DNA from: Thermomonas sp.
Lineage (GTDB): Bacteria > Pseudomonadota > Gammaproteobacteria > Xanthomonadales > Xanthomonadaceae
Assembly (NCBI RefSeq): GCF_029945965.1
Contig: NZ_JAQSDO010000015.1
Span: 1-64,000, forward strand
DNA length: 64,000 bases
Direction of reading: 5' to 3'
A program made the translations under genes and the position numbers. How positions within the stretch are numbered: the stretch's first letter is position 1; every line of letters starts with the position of its first letter. This document shows, in pieces, positions 1 to 8,940 of the stretch. The notes beneath the pieces are model-generated. The model was not told the DNA's origin. It did not search any database and worked only from the letters and a program-made list of their open reading frames with translations.

Positions 1-3000
1 TCACCTGGGAAACCCAGCAGACCGACTACCCGCGCACGCGTCCCGACCTGCCCAATCATGAGCCGCGTGGCTGCCCGCGTGGGGCCAGCTATTCCTGGTA
101 CCTGTACAGCGCCAACCGGCTGAAGTATCCATTGGTGCGTGGCGCTTTGCTGCGGATGTGGCGCGAGGCGCGCAAGTCGATGACGCCGGTCGAGGCATGG
201 GCCAGCATTGTCGAGGACCCGATCAAGGCGAAGGACTACAAGTCCCGCCGCGGCATGGGTGGTTTCGCACGTGTGCGCTGGGACGAGGCCAACGAGATCA
301 TTGCTGCGTCCAACCTGTACACGACCAAGCAGTACGGCCCGGACCGGGTGATTGGCTTTTCGCCGATCCCGGCGATGTCGATGATTTCCTATGCTGCCGG
401 CGCGCGTTACCTGTCGCTGCTCGGCGGCGCCTGCCTGTCGTTCTACGACTGGTATTGCGACCTGCCGCCGTCAAGCCCTCAGGTCTGGGGCGAGCAGACC
501 GACGTGCCGGAGTCGGCCGACTGGTACAACAGCCGCTACCTGATCGCCTGGGGTTCCAACGTCCCGCAGACGCGTACGCCAGACGCGCACTTTTTCACCG
601 AGGCGCGCTACAACGGCACCAAGACAGTATCGGTGTGCCCGGATTATTCCGAAGTCGCCAAGCTCACCGACCATTGGCTGCATCCCAAGCAGGGCACCGA
701 CGCCGCACTGGCGTTCGCCTTCGGCCACGTGATCCTGAAAGAGTTCCACGTCGACAAGCCTTCGCAGTACTTCACCGACTATTGCCGGCAGTATTCGGAC
801 ATGCCGTTGCTGGTGCGGCTGGAAAAACGCGAAGATGGCCGTCTGGTGCCCGAGCGCTACCTGCGTGCCAGCGATCTTGGCGGACTGGGCGAAGCCAACA
901 ACCCCGAATGGAAGACGCTGGCCTTCGACGAAAATACCGGCGGCATCACCATTCCCGGCGGCTCGGTGGGCTTCCGCTGGGGCGAGAAGGGAAAGTGGAA
1001 CATCGAAGAAAAGGACAGTGCTGGCCGCGAAACCCGCCTGCGCCTGAGCCTGAAGGATTTCGATGAAGGCATCGAAGCGGTCAGCTTCCCGTATTTCGGC
1101 GGCATCGAACATGATCACTGGACGCCCTCGAAATTCCAGGACGTACTGGAACGCAACATCCCGGTACGCAAGCTGCAGTTGGCCGATGGCAAGGAGTGGG
1201 CGGTCGCAACCGTCTACGACCTGTTGCTGGCGCAGTACGGCGTGGATCGCGGGTTCGGTGGCGACAATGTCGCCGCAAGCTTCGACGACAACGTGCCGGG
1301 TACCCCGGCGTGGCAAGAGAAGATCACCGGCGTTCCGCGCCATGACGTGATCGAGATCGCTCGCGAGTTCGCCGATACCGCCGACAAGACACATGGTCGC
1401 AGCATGATCATTGTCGGCGCCGGCATGAACCACTGGTTCCATAACGACATGAACTATCGCGGCCTGATCAACATGCTGGTCATGTGCGGTTGCGTGGGTC
1501 AGACAGGTGGCGGTTGGGCGCACTATGTCGGCCAGGAAAAACTGCGTCCGCAAACCGGCTGGCTGCCGCTGGCGTTCGGACTGGACTGGAGTCGTCCGCC
1601 GCGTCAGATGAATGGCACATCGTATTACTACTTCAACACCGATCAGTGGCGCTACGAGAAGGTCAAGGTCGCGGAGTTGTTGTCGCCGCTGGCCGATCCG
1701 AAGAAGTATTCGGGTTCGATTGCCGACCTCAACCTGCGCGCGGTGCGGATGGGCTGGCTGCCGTGCGCGCCGCAGCTTGATCGCAATCCGTTGCAGGTGG
1801 CGCGCGACGCCGCCGCATCCGGGCAGTCCGCCCCCGATTACGTGGTCGACAAGCTGAAGTCGGGCGAGCTAGATTTCGCATTCGCCGACCCGGATTCGCC
1901 GCAGAATTTCCCGCGTGCGATGTTCGTGTGGCGCTCGAACCTGCTGGGTTCATCGGGCAAGGGCCACGAATACATGATGCGGCACATGCTCGGCACCAAG
2001 CATGGTTTGCAGGGCAAGGATCTCGGCGAGATGGGCGAGGTCAAGCCCGAAGAGATCAAGTGGCGTGACGAGGCGCCGGAAGGCAAGCTTGATCTGCTGG
2101 TCACGCTCGACTTCCGCATGTGCACCACCGCGCTGTACTCCGACGTGGTGCTGCCCACTGCGACCTGGTACGAAAAAAACGACCTCAATACATCCGACAT
2201 GCACCCGTTCATCCATCCGCTGACCAAGGCGGTGGATCCGGCATGGGAATCACGCAGCGACTGGGACATCTTCAAGGGCATTGCCCAAGCGGTCAGCGCG
2301 ATGGCGCCCGGCGTGCTTGGGATCGAGCAGGACATCGTGCTGGTGCCGACCCTGCATGACACGCCCGGCGAACTGGCGATGCCGTTCGACGTGCGCGACT
2401 GGAAGAAGGGCGAGTGCGACCCGATTCCCGGCAGGACCATGCCGTCGATCCACGTGGTCGAGCGCGACTATCCAAACCTCTACAAGAAGTTCACCTCACT
2501 CGGCCCGTTGCTCGACAAGTTCGGCAACGGCGGCAAGGGCATGAACTGGGATACCCAGGAAGAAATCGACTTCCTCGGCCAGCTAAATCACAGCGTTCGC
2601 GAGGAGGGTGTCAGCAAGGGCCGTCCACAGATCGAATCAGCCATTGATGCCTGCGAAGTGGTGCTGCACCTGGCGCCGGAAACCAACGGACATGTCGCAG
2701 TCAAGGCGTGGGAGTCGCTCGGTGAGTTCACCGGGCGCGACCACACGCATCTGGCCAAGGGCAAGGAGCACGAGGCGATCCGCTTCCGCGATATCGTCGC
2801 GCAGCCGCGCAAGATCATTTCCTCACCGATCTGGTCAGGCCTGGAAGACGATCACGTCAGCTACAACGCCGGCTATACCAACGTCCATGAGTTCATTCCG
2901 TGGCGCACCCTGACTGGCCGCCAGCAGTTCTACCAGGATCACGAATGGATGATCGCCTTCGGCGAAGGCTTCATGCAGTACCGCCCGCCGGTCGACACCA

Positions 3001-3539
3001 AGACCGTCAAGCCCCTGCTCGACAAGCGTGGCAATGGCAACAAGGAGATCGTGCTCAATTGGATCACCCCGCACCAGAAATGGGGTATCCACAGCACCTA
3101 CAGCGACAACCTGTTGATGCAGACGCTGTCGCGCGGCGGGCCGATCGTGTGGCTCAGCGAGGACGATGCGCGCGCGGCTGACATCGAAGACAACGACTGG
3201 ATCGAACTGTTCAACGTCAACGGCGCGATTACGGCACGTGCGGTGGTTAGCCAACGGGTGATGCCAGGCATGGCGATGATGTATCACGCCCAGGAACGCA
3301 TCATCAATATCCCGGGCTCGGAGATCACCGGTACCCGTGGTGGCATCCACAACTCGGTGACACGCGTGTTGCTCAAGCCCACGCACATGATCGGTGGCTA
3401 CGCACAACTGTCCTATGGGTTCAACTACTACGGTACTTGCGGCACCAACCGCGACGAGTTCGTGATCGTGCGCAAGATGAAGATGATCGACTGGCTTGAT
3501 GGCGAAGCGCCGGCCAAGACCGCCGAGGAGATTGCGTAA
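1..3539 (+). CDS. narG: Respiratory nitrate reductase alpha subunit (5' end outside window)
   Basis: Catalytic subunit of the membrane-bound quinol:nitrate oxidoreductase; it carries bis-MGD molybdenum and an N-terminal Fe-S cluster and reduces nitrate to nitrite on the cytoplasmic face. The frame is open from base 3, where it reads WETQQTDYPRTRPDLPNHEP, a hallmark NarG stretch, so an apparent internal TTG start at 132 is not the real start. About 1178 codons are present; E. coli NarG has 1247, so roughly 65-70 N-terminal residues, including the cluster-binding part, lie upstream. Other typical blocks are visible (GFSPIPAMSM, SFYDWYCDLPP, WGEQTDVPESADWYNS, WGSNVPQTRTPDAHF). The TAA stop overlaps the narH ATG by one base, which indicates translational coupling. 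The promoter is not in the window. Confidence 0.97.
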   Translation, partial: TWETQQTDYPRTRPDLPNHEPRGCPRGASYSWYLYSANRLKYPLVRGALLRMWREARKSMTPVEAWASIVEDPIKAKDYKSRRGMGGFARVRWDEANEIIAASNLYTTKQYGPDRVIGFSPIPAMSMISYAAGARYLSLLGGACLSFYDWYCDLPPSSPQVWGEQTDVPESADWYNSRYLIAWGSNVPQTRTPDAHFFTEARYNGTKTVSVCPDYSEVAKLTDHWLHPKQGTDAALAFAFGHVILKEFHVDKPSQYFTDYCRQYSDMPLLVRLEKREDGRLVPERYLRASDLGGLGEANNPEWKTLAFDENTGGITIPGGSVGFRWGEKGKWNIEEKDSAGRETRLRLSLKDFDEGIEAVSFPYFGGIEHDHWTPSKFQDVLERNIPVRKLQLADGKEWAVATVYDLLLAQYGVDRGFGGDNVAASFDDNVPGTPAWQEKITGVPRHDVIEIAREFADTADKTHGRSMIIVGAGMNHWFHNDMNYRGLINMLVMCGCVGQTGGGWAHYVGQEKLRPQTGWLPLAFGLDWSRPPRQMNGTSYYYFNTDQWRYEKVKVAELLSPLADPKKYSGSIADLNLRAVRMGWLPCAPQLDRNPLQVARDAAASGQSAPDYVVDKLKSGELDFAFADPDSPQNFPRAMFVWRSNLLGSSGKGHEYMMRHMLGTKHGLQGKDLGEMGEVKPEEIKWRDEAPEGKLDLLVTLDFRMCTTALYSDVVLPTATWYEKNDLNTSDMHPFIHPLTKAVDPAWESRSDWDIFKGIAQAVSAMAPGVLGIEQDIVLVPTLHDTPGELAMPFDVRDWKKGECDPIPGRTMPSIHVVERDYPNLYKKFTSLGPLLDKFGNGGKGMNWDTQEEIDFLGQLNHSVREEGVSKGRPQIESAIDACEVVLHLAPETNGHVAVKAWESLGEFTGRDHTHLAKGKEHEAIRFRDIVAQPRKIISSPIWSGLEDDHVSYNAGYTNVHEFIPWRTLTGRQQFYQDHEWMIAFGEGFMQYRPPVDTKTVKPLLDKRGNGNKEIVLNWITPHQKWGIHSTYSDNLLMQTLSRGGPIVWLSEDDARAADIEDNDWIELFNVNGAITARAVVSQRVMPGMAMMYHAQERIINIPGSEITGTRGGIHNSVTRVLLKPTHMIGGYAQLSYGFNYYGTCGTNRDEFVIVRKMKMIDWLDGEAPAKTAEEIA

Positions 3540-5086
3540 TGAAAGTGCGCGCACAGATCGCCATGGTGTTGAACCTGGACAAGTGCATCGGCTGCCATAC
3601 CTGCTCGATCACTTGCAAGAATGTGTGGACCTCGCGCGAAGGCGTGGAATACGCGTGGTTCAACAACGTCGAGACAAAACCTGGTATTGGTTACCCGAAG
3701 GAATGGGAGAATCAGGATAAGTGGAACGGCGGCTGGGTTCGCACCAAGGCAGGCAAGCTGGTGCCGAAAGCCGGTGGCCGCTGGCGGATGCTGGCGAAGA
3801 TCTTCGCCAACCCGGACCTGCCGCAAATCGACGACTATTACGAGCCGTTCGATTTCGACTACCAGAATCTGCACGATTCGCCAGACGTCAAGCATCAGCC
3901 AACTGCAAGGCCGCGCTCGAAGATCACCGGCCAGCGCATGCAGAAGATCCACTGGGGCCCGAACTGGGAGGAGATTCTTGGCACGGAGTTCGCCAAGCGT
4001 TCCAAGGACCGCAACTTCGAAGGTATCCAGAAGGAGATCTACGGCGCCTTCGAAAAAACTTTCATGATGTACCTGCCGCGCCTCTGCGAGCACTGCCTGA
4101 ACCCGGCGTGCGTATCTGCGTGCCCGTCCGGCGCGATCTACAAGCGCGAGGAAGACGGCATCGTGCTGATCGACCAGGACAAGTGCCGCGGCTGGCGCAT
4201 GTGCGTGTCGGCCTGCCCGTACAAGAAAATTTACTTCAACTGGAAGAGCGGCAAGTCGGAGAAGTGCATCTTCTGCTACCCGCGCATCGAGATGGGCGAG
4301 CCGACCATTTGTTCGGAAACCTGCGTCGGTCGCATCCGCTATCTCGGCGTGATGCTGTACGACGCCGACCGTATCCAGGAAGCCGCATCGGTACCAGCCG
4401 AGAAGGACCTGTATCAGGCCCACTTGGACATCTTCCTGGATCCGTTCGATCCCAAGGTGATCGAGGCCGCGCGCAAGGAGGGCATTCCTGACAACTGGCT
4501 GGAGGCTGCGAAAGAATCGCCGGTATACAAGCTCGCCATCGACTGGAAGCTCGCGCTGCCGTTGCACCCTGAATACCGCACCTTGCCGATGGTCTGGTAT
4601 GTGCCGCCGTTGTCGCCGATCCAGTCGGCTGCCGAACGTGGCCGGATCGGCATGAACGGGCAGCTGCCGGACGTCGCATCCTTGCGAATTCCGGTGCGTT
4701 ACCTCGCCAACATGCTGACCGCTGGCGATGAAGCGCCGGTAATCCGCGCACTGGAACGGCTGATGGCGATGCGTGCCTGGCGCCGGGCCAAGAACGTGGA
4801 CGGCATCGAGGACCTGGAAGTCCTGAAGCAGGCTGGGCTCACCGTCGCCCAGGCCGAAGACATGTACCGCTATCTGGCGATTGCCAACTACGAGGATCGC
4901 TTCGTGATCCCGACCGCGCATCGCGAATATGCGGATGATGCGTACGGTGAACGCGGCGGTTGCGGCTTCACTTTCGGCAATGGTTGCAGTGGCGACAGCC
5001 CGGCCGACCTGTTCGGCGAGCGCAAGACCACCAGCTATGCAGTTCCGCCGAACCGGCAAGAGAAGCACGAGAAGGTGACGTCATGA
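3539..5086 (+). CDS. narH: Respiratory nitrate reductase beta subunit
   Basis: Electron-transfer subunit of NarGHI, passing electrons from the NarI haems to NarG through four Fe-S clusters. The 515-residue length matches the family (E. coli 512). Cysteine groups are visible: CIGCHTCSITCKNVW at residues 16-30, CEHCLNPACVSACPSG near 183-198, CRGWRMCVSACPYKK near 216-230 and CIFC near 243. Trp replaces a Cys in the third group, as expected for the [3Fe-4S] cluster of NarH. The start overlaps the narG stop (TAATG) and the end overlaps narJ (ATGA). Confidence 0.97.
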   Translation: MKVRAQIAMVLNLDKCIGCHTCSITCKNVWTSREGVEYAWFNNVETKPGIGYPKEWENQDKWNGGWVRTKAGKLVPKAGGRWRMLAKIFANPDLPQIDDYYEPFDFDYQNLHDSPDVKHQPTARPRSKITGQRMQKIHWGPNWEEILGTEFAKRSKDRNFEGIQKEIYGAFEKTFMMYLPRLCEHCLNPACVSACPSGAIYKREEDGIVLIDQDKCRGWRMCVSACPYKKIYFNWKSGKSEKCIFCYPRIEMGEPTICSETCVGRIRYLGVMLYDADRIQEAASVPAEKDLYQAHLDIFLDPFDPKVIEAARKEGIPDNWLEAAKESPVYKLAIDWKLALPLHPEYRTLPMVWYVPPLSPIQSAAERGRIGMNGQLPDVASLRIPVRYLANMLTAGDEAPVIRALERLMAMRAWRRAKNVDGIEDLEVLKQAGLTVAQAEDMYRYLAIANYEDRFVIPTAHREYADDAYGERGGCGFTFGNGCSGDSPADLFGERKTTSYAVPPNRQEKHEKVTS

Positions 5087-5802
5087 GCATGCTCAAACTG
5101 ATCGGCGTGCTGATGGACTACCCGCAGGATGAACTGTGGGAACACGGCGATGAACTGCAGGCTGCGTTGGCGGAATCCAGCTCCAAACTTTCATCGTCAC
5201 GTCGGCGTGCGCTGCAAAGCTTCGTGACTGATCTGCTTGCCACTGATGCACTGGAAGCACAGGACACGTGGTTGAGCCTTTTCGATCGTGGTCGCTCGAT
5301 GAGCCTGCTGCTGTTCGAACATATCCATGGCGAGTCACGCGACCGTGGCCAGGCGATGGTCGACCTGATCGAGGCCTATCGCAAGAACGGGCTCCACTTG
5401 TCAGCGAAGGAATTGCCGGACTACTTGCCACTGCTGCTGGAATATCTCTCGCAGCGGCCTGAAGAAGAAGCGCGTGACTGGTTGCACCACGTCAACCATA
5501 TCGTCGCCCTGCTGGCCGCGCGCGCGGGCGAACGCAAGAGTCCGTATGCGTTGTTGTTCGAGATCCTGGTCGAGTACGCAGAAGGCAAGGTCGAACTCGA
5601 CTCGCTGCGCCAACGCGTGAGTGATGAGCCACGCGACGATACGCCTGAAGCGATGGATCTGGTGTGGGAAGAAGAGGCGGTGCGCTTCGGTAGCGATGCG
5701 CCCGACGACAACTGCAAGCCGACTGGCCGTCCGCTGCCGGGTACGCAAGCTGTTCGTGATGCCGCCGTCCGTGAAGCAGTCATGCCCGAGGTGCAGCCAT
5801 GA
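5083..5802 (+). CDS. narJ: Nitrate reductase molybdenum cofactor assembly chaperone
   Basis: Cytoplasmic redox-enzyme maturation chaperone that binds apo-NarG for cofactor insertion before membrane anchoring. The protein of 239 residues starts MSMLKLIGVLMDYP. It contains the NarJ/TorD-type helical core with YLPLLLEYLSQRPEEEA near residues 122-137, matching the family's YLP-L-EFL region. The ATG is chosen because it overlaps the narH stop as ATGA; an upstream in-frame extension would lie inside narH. The last codons overlap the narI start. Confidence 0.95.
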   Translation: MSMLKLIGVLMDYPQDELWEHGDELQAALAESSSKLSSSRRRALQSFVTDLLATDALEAQDTWLSLFDRGRSMSLLLFEHIHGESRDRGQAMVDLIEAYRKNGLHLSAKELPDYLPLLLEYLSQRPEEEARDWLHHVNHIVALLAARAGERKSPYALLFEILVEYAEGKVELDSLRQRVSDEPRDDTPEAMDLVWEEEAVRFGSDAPDDNCKPTGRPLPGTQAVRDAAVREAVMPEVQP

Positions 5803-6506
5803 GTGAGTCATTCAATCTTTTCGCGTTCCAGGTGTATCCCTACATCGCGCTGGCGGTGCTATTCATCGGCAGCTGGGCGCGCTATGACCGGGCCATGTAT
5901 ACCTGGCGCACCGGCTCCAGCCAGATGCTCTCCAGTCGCGGCATGCGGATCGGCAGCAACATGTTCCATCTCGGGATCCTGGCGATCCTCGGCGGTCATT
6001 TGGTGGGATTGCTGACACCACATTCGGTTTATGAGCATGTAATCACTGCGCCACAGAAACAATTGTTGGCAATGGTCGCCGGCGGGATCTTTGGTGCCGT
6101 GTGCCTGGTGGGATTGGTGATCCTGCTGGTGCGCCGCCTGTTCAATCCGCGTGTTCGCGCAACCGGCACCACTGGAGACACGGTGGTATTGGTGCTGCTG
6201 CTCGCGCAGTTGCTGCTGGGCATGTATACCATCGTGCTGTCCACCCAGCACATGGATGGCAGCGTGATGATTCTGCTCGGCGAATGGGCGCAGCACATCG
6301 TCACTTTCCGCGGTGGTGCGGCCGACTTCATCACCGATGTGCATTGGGTCTACAAGGCGCATGTGCTACTGGGCATGACCCTGATCCTGGTCGCGCCGTT
6401 CACGCGCCTGGTGCATATCTGGAGTATCCCGGTGAGCTACCTGTGGCGGCCATACCAGGTCGTGCGTCGCCGCCAGGCTACGTTGCGCTACGGTCCCAGG
6501 AACTGA
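5799..6506 (+). CDS. narI: Respiratory nitrate reductase gamma subunit (cytochrome b)
   Basis: Membrane subunit that oxidises quinol on the periplasmic side and passes electrons through two b haems to NarH. It has 235 residues and five predicted membrane segments. Likely haem ligands are His57 and His67 (E. coli His56 and His66) and the C-terminal histidines in VYKAHVLLG and TRLVHIWS. The start overlaps narJ by four bases. The downstream isomerase gene begins three bases after the stop, so the operon continues. Confidence 0.96.
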   Translation: MSESFNLFAFQVYPYIALAVLFIGSWARYDRAMYTWRTGSSQMLSSRGMRIGSNMFHLGILAILGGHLVGLLTPHSVYEHVITAPQKQLLAMVAGGIFGAVCLVGLVILLVRRLFNPRVRATGTTGDTVVLVLLLAQLLLGMYTIVLSTQHMDGSVMILLGEWAQHIVTFRGGAADFITDVHWVYKAHVLLGMTLILVAPFTRLVHIWSIPVSYLWRPYQVVRRRQATLRYGPRN

Positions 6507-6509
6507 CTG

Positions 6510-7415
6510 ATGACTGTCACGACCAAGACGCCACGGGCACTCCCGATCACCATCATCGATTCGTCCAATTCAATGGCCGACGATGTCCACGACCATCATG
6601 GCAACGAAGCCGATGGCCCTCGCAGCCTGGGTCGACCGGCGCCCTGCGCACTGTATGTGGGCGACACTGCGATCAGCGAAGCGCAGATCGCGCAGGAGAT
6701 GCAGCACCATCGCGCGATGAAGCCGGAACGCTCGCGCGCGGATGCCGCACGTGCGCTGGTGGTGCGCGAATTGCTGCGCCGTGAGATCGAGCGGCTGGGC
6801 CTGGCGGAAACCGCAGCCCCGATCGGGCGTGAGTCCGATGAAGAGGCCGCGATCCGCACATTGCTGGAAACCCAGCTGGAACCACGTGTACCCACCGCGG
6901 ATGACTGCATGCGCTATTACCAGCAAAACGAGGCACGCTTCCATTCGCCCAACCGTATCCGCGTGCGCCACATCCTGTGCGCCGCCGCAGTGGATGACGT
7001 CGATGGCCGGGTCAAGATGCGCTTGCAGGCTGAAGCAATGATCGCCCAGATCAAGGTCGATCCAATGGCATTCACCGAGCTTGCCATGCGTCATTCCGAT
7101 TGCCCGTCCAAGGACCAGGGCGGTGACCTTGGCTGGCTGGAACATGGCCAGGCCACCCCTGAGTTCGACCGCCAGGTGTTCCGCCTGCGCGCCGGACTTG
7201 CGGCCTTCCCGGTGGAATCGCGCTGGGGCTACCACGTGGTCCTGGTTGACGAAATCGCAGGAGGCGAGGCGCAGGCATTCGAGGACGTGCGCGAGCGCAT
7301 TTCCGATTACCTGGAGTTGCAGGTGCAGCAGCGCGAGGTCCAGCATTTCCTGCAGGAACTGCAGGAACGCTATGACGTACGCGGGTTGGATGCGATCGAA
7401 GCCGAGGCAGGCTGA
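6510..7415 (+). CDS. Parvulin-type peptidyl-prolyl isomerase (NifM/PpiC-like)
   Basis: Predicted cytoplasmic peptidyl-prolyl cis-trans isomerase of 301 residues. The C-terminal half carries the parvulin signature: RIRVRHILC near residues 149-157, ELAMRHSDCPSKDQGGDLGW near 190-209 and FPVESRWGYHVV near 231-242. The N-terminal half is helical and charged, with a His-rich patch (DDVHDHHGNEAD). There is no signal peptide. It follows narI by three bases and shares its operon. PpiC-like genes next to narI are known in pseudomonads, so a role in folding the nitrate reductase is likely but inferred. Confidence 0.88.
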   Translation: MTVTTKTPRALPITIIDSSNSMADDVHDHHGNEADGPRSLGRPAPCALYVGDTAISEAQIAQEMQHHRAMKPERSRADAARALVVRELLRREIERLGLAETAAPIGRESDEEAAIRTLLETQLEPRVPTADDCMRYYQQNEARFHSPNRIRVRHILCAAAVDDVDGRVKMRLQAEAMIAQIKVDPMAFTELAMRHSDCPSKDQGGDLGWLEHGQATPEFDRQVFRLRAGLAAFPVESRWGYHVVLVDEIAGGEAQAFEDVRERISDYLELQVQQREVQHFLQELQERYDVRGLDAIEAEAG

Positions 7416-7481
7416 CCGGCGTCGCGCCTCGCGTGGACTTCCCACCAAGCTCCAATCTCCAATTTCAGTGGATTGACTGCC

Positions 7482-8819
7482 ATGCAGGACACCATCATCG
7501 TCACTACGGCCCAGCAACAACGGGCCATGTGGCTCAGCACGTTCGCCTTCACCGTGTGCTTTGCGGTGTGGACGATCTTTTCGATCATCGGCATCCAGAT
7601 CAAAAAGGACCTCGGGCTCAGTGAAACTGCTTTCGGCCTGCTGATCGCCACGCCGATCCTGACCGGCTCGCTGACCCGGTTATTCCTGGGAATCTGGGCC
7701 GACCAGTTCGGTGGCCGCCTGGTGCTGACCCTGGTGATGTTGTGCGCAGCCGTGGCGACCTGGATGCTGACCTGGGCTCACAGTTACCCGCAATTCATGC
7801 TCGGCGCACTGTTCGTCGGCATTGCCGGCGGGTCGTTTTCGGTTGGCGTGGCCTATGTGTCGAAGTGGTTCCCCGCCAACCGCCAGGGCACGGCGCTTGG
7901 GATCTTTGGAGCCGGCAACGTTGGCGCCGCGGTCACCAAGCTGCTTGCACCAATGGTCATGGTGGCGGCGGGCTGGATGATGGTGGCGAAGGTGTGGGCG
8001 ATCGCCATTGCCGTGGTCGCGATCCTGTTCTACCTGTTCAGCCAGGACGATCCGTCGCTGGCGGAGCGCCGCAAGACCGGCGCGAAGCCGATGTCGTTCC
8101 ACGAGCAGATGGCGCCGCTCAGGAACATTCAGGTCTGGCGCTTTGCGCTGTATTACTTCTTCGTATTCGGCGGGTTCGTTGCGCTTGCGTTGTGGCTACC
8201 GCACTTCCTGACCGGCGCCTATGGGCTGGACATCAGGACCGCCGGCCTGTTCGCCGCCGCGTACTCAATCCCGGCCAGCCTGTTCCGCATCGTAGGCGGC
8301 TGGCTGTCAGACAAGGTCGGCGCACGCACGGTGATGTACTGGACGTTCGGCGTCTCGGCGCTGTGCACGTTCGTGCTCAGCTACCCGGACACGCATTACA
8401 TCGTGAAGGGCATCCATGGCGACATCCACCTGCATCTGGCGATCGGGCTGATCCCGTTCACGGTGCTGGTGTTCGTGCTTGGCTTCTTCATGTCGCTGGG
8501 CAAGGCCGCCGTCTACAAGCACATCCCTGTGTATTACCCGAACCACGTCGGCTCAGTGGGTGGCGTGGTCGGCATGATCGGCGGACTCGGTGGTTTCATC
8601 ATGCCGATCGCGTTTGGTGTGATGAACGACCTGACCGGTGTGTGGACCAGCTGCTTCATGCTGCTGTTCCTGGTGGTGGCCGCGGCGCTGGCCTGGATGC
8701 ACTTCGCGATCCGGCGCATGGAGCGCGCGAACTTCCCGCAGATCGGCAACGTGACCGATCTGCCGGAAATCATCAACGCCGCGAAAGTGGATCAGGCCTT
8801 GGCTGGGGCAGGCCGCTGA
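7482..8819 (+). CDS. narK: Nitrate/nitrite transporter, NarK family (MFS)
   Basis: Twelve-segment major facilitator protein of 445 residues that moves nitrate in and/or nitrite out across the inner membrane. Both nitrate-signature regions are visible: GIFGAGNVGAAVTKLLAP near residues 146-163 and GGVVGMIGGLGGFIMP near 358-373. The ATG at 7482 is preferred over a TTG nine bases upstream because the protein then begins MQDTIIVTTAQQQ. It lies 66 bases after the isomerase gene with no Fnr box in between, so it is probably transcribed with narGHJI. Whether it is a NarK1-type symporter or a NarK2-type antiporter cannot be decided by eye. Confidence 0.93.
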   Translation: MQDTIIVTTAQQQRAMWLSTFAFTVCFAVWTIFSIIGIQIKKDLGLSETAFGLLIATPILTGSLTRLFLGIWADQFGGRLVLTLVMLCAAVATWMLTWAHSYPQFMLGALFVGIAGGSFSVGVAYVSKWFPANRQGTALGIFGAGNVGAAVTKLLAPMVMVAAGWMMVAKVWAIAIAVVAILFYLFSQDDPSLAERRKTGAKPMSFHEQMAPLRNIQVWRFALYYFFVFGGFVALALWLPHFLTGAYGLDIRTAGLFAAAYSIPASLFRIVGGWLSDKVGARTVMYWTFGVSALCTFVLSYPDTHYIVKGIHGDIHLHLAIGLIPFTVLVFVLGFFMSLGKAAVYKHIPVYYPNHVGSVGGVVGMIGGLGGFIMPIAFGVMNDLTGVWTSCFMLLFLVVAAALAWMHFAIRRMERANFPQIGNVTDLPEIINAAKVDQALAGAGR

Positions 8820-8874
8820 GACGGGACGTGCGCGCCATGCAAAGGCCGGCGGCCATCGCCGACCTGCACCTGGC

Positions 8875-8888
8875 TTGATCCGCATCAG
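8875..8888 (+). promoter_or_regulatory. Fnr-type box upstream of ubiD
   Basis: TTGATCCGCATCAG matches TTGAT-N4-ATCAA in nine of ten half-site bases. With the class II spacing of -41.5, transcription would begin near 8923, 18 bases before the ubiD ATG. Confidence 0.7.
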
Positions 8889-8940
8889 GGCGCGGAAGTG
8901 ATCGGGCGGCGACGCTACGCCCTCCGCCTGGACCGAGCTG

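Noticed and set aside
158-1066. Long alternative frames within narG, norB, parC and other genes on either strand
   Set aside because: They are antisense or shifted shadows of high-GC genes with no family motifs or ribosome-binding sites.
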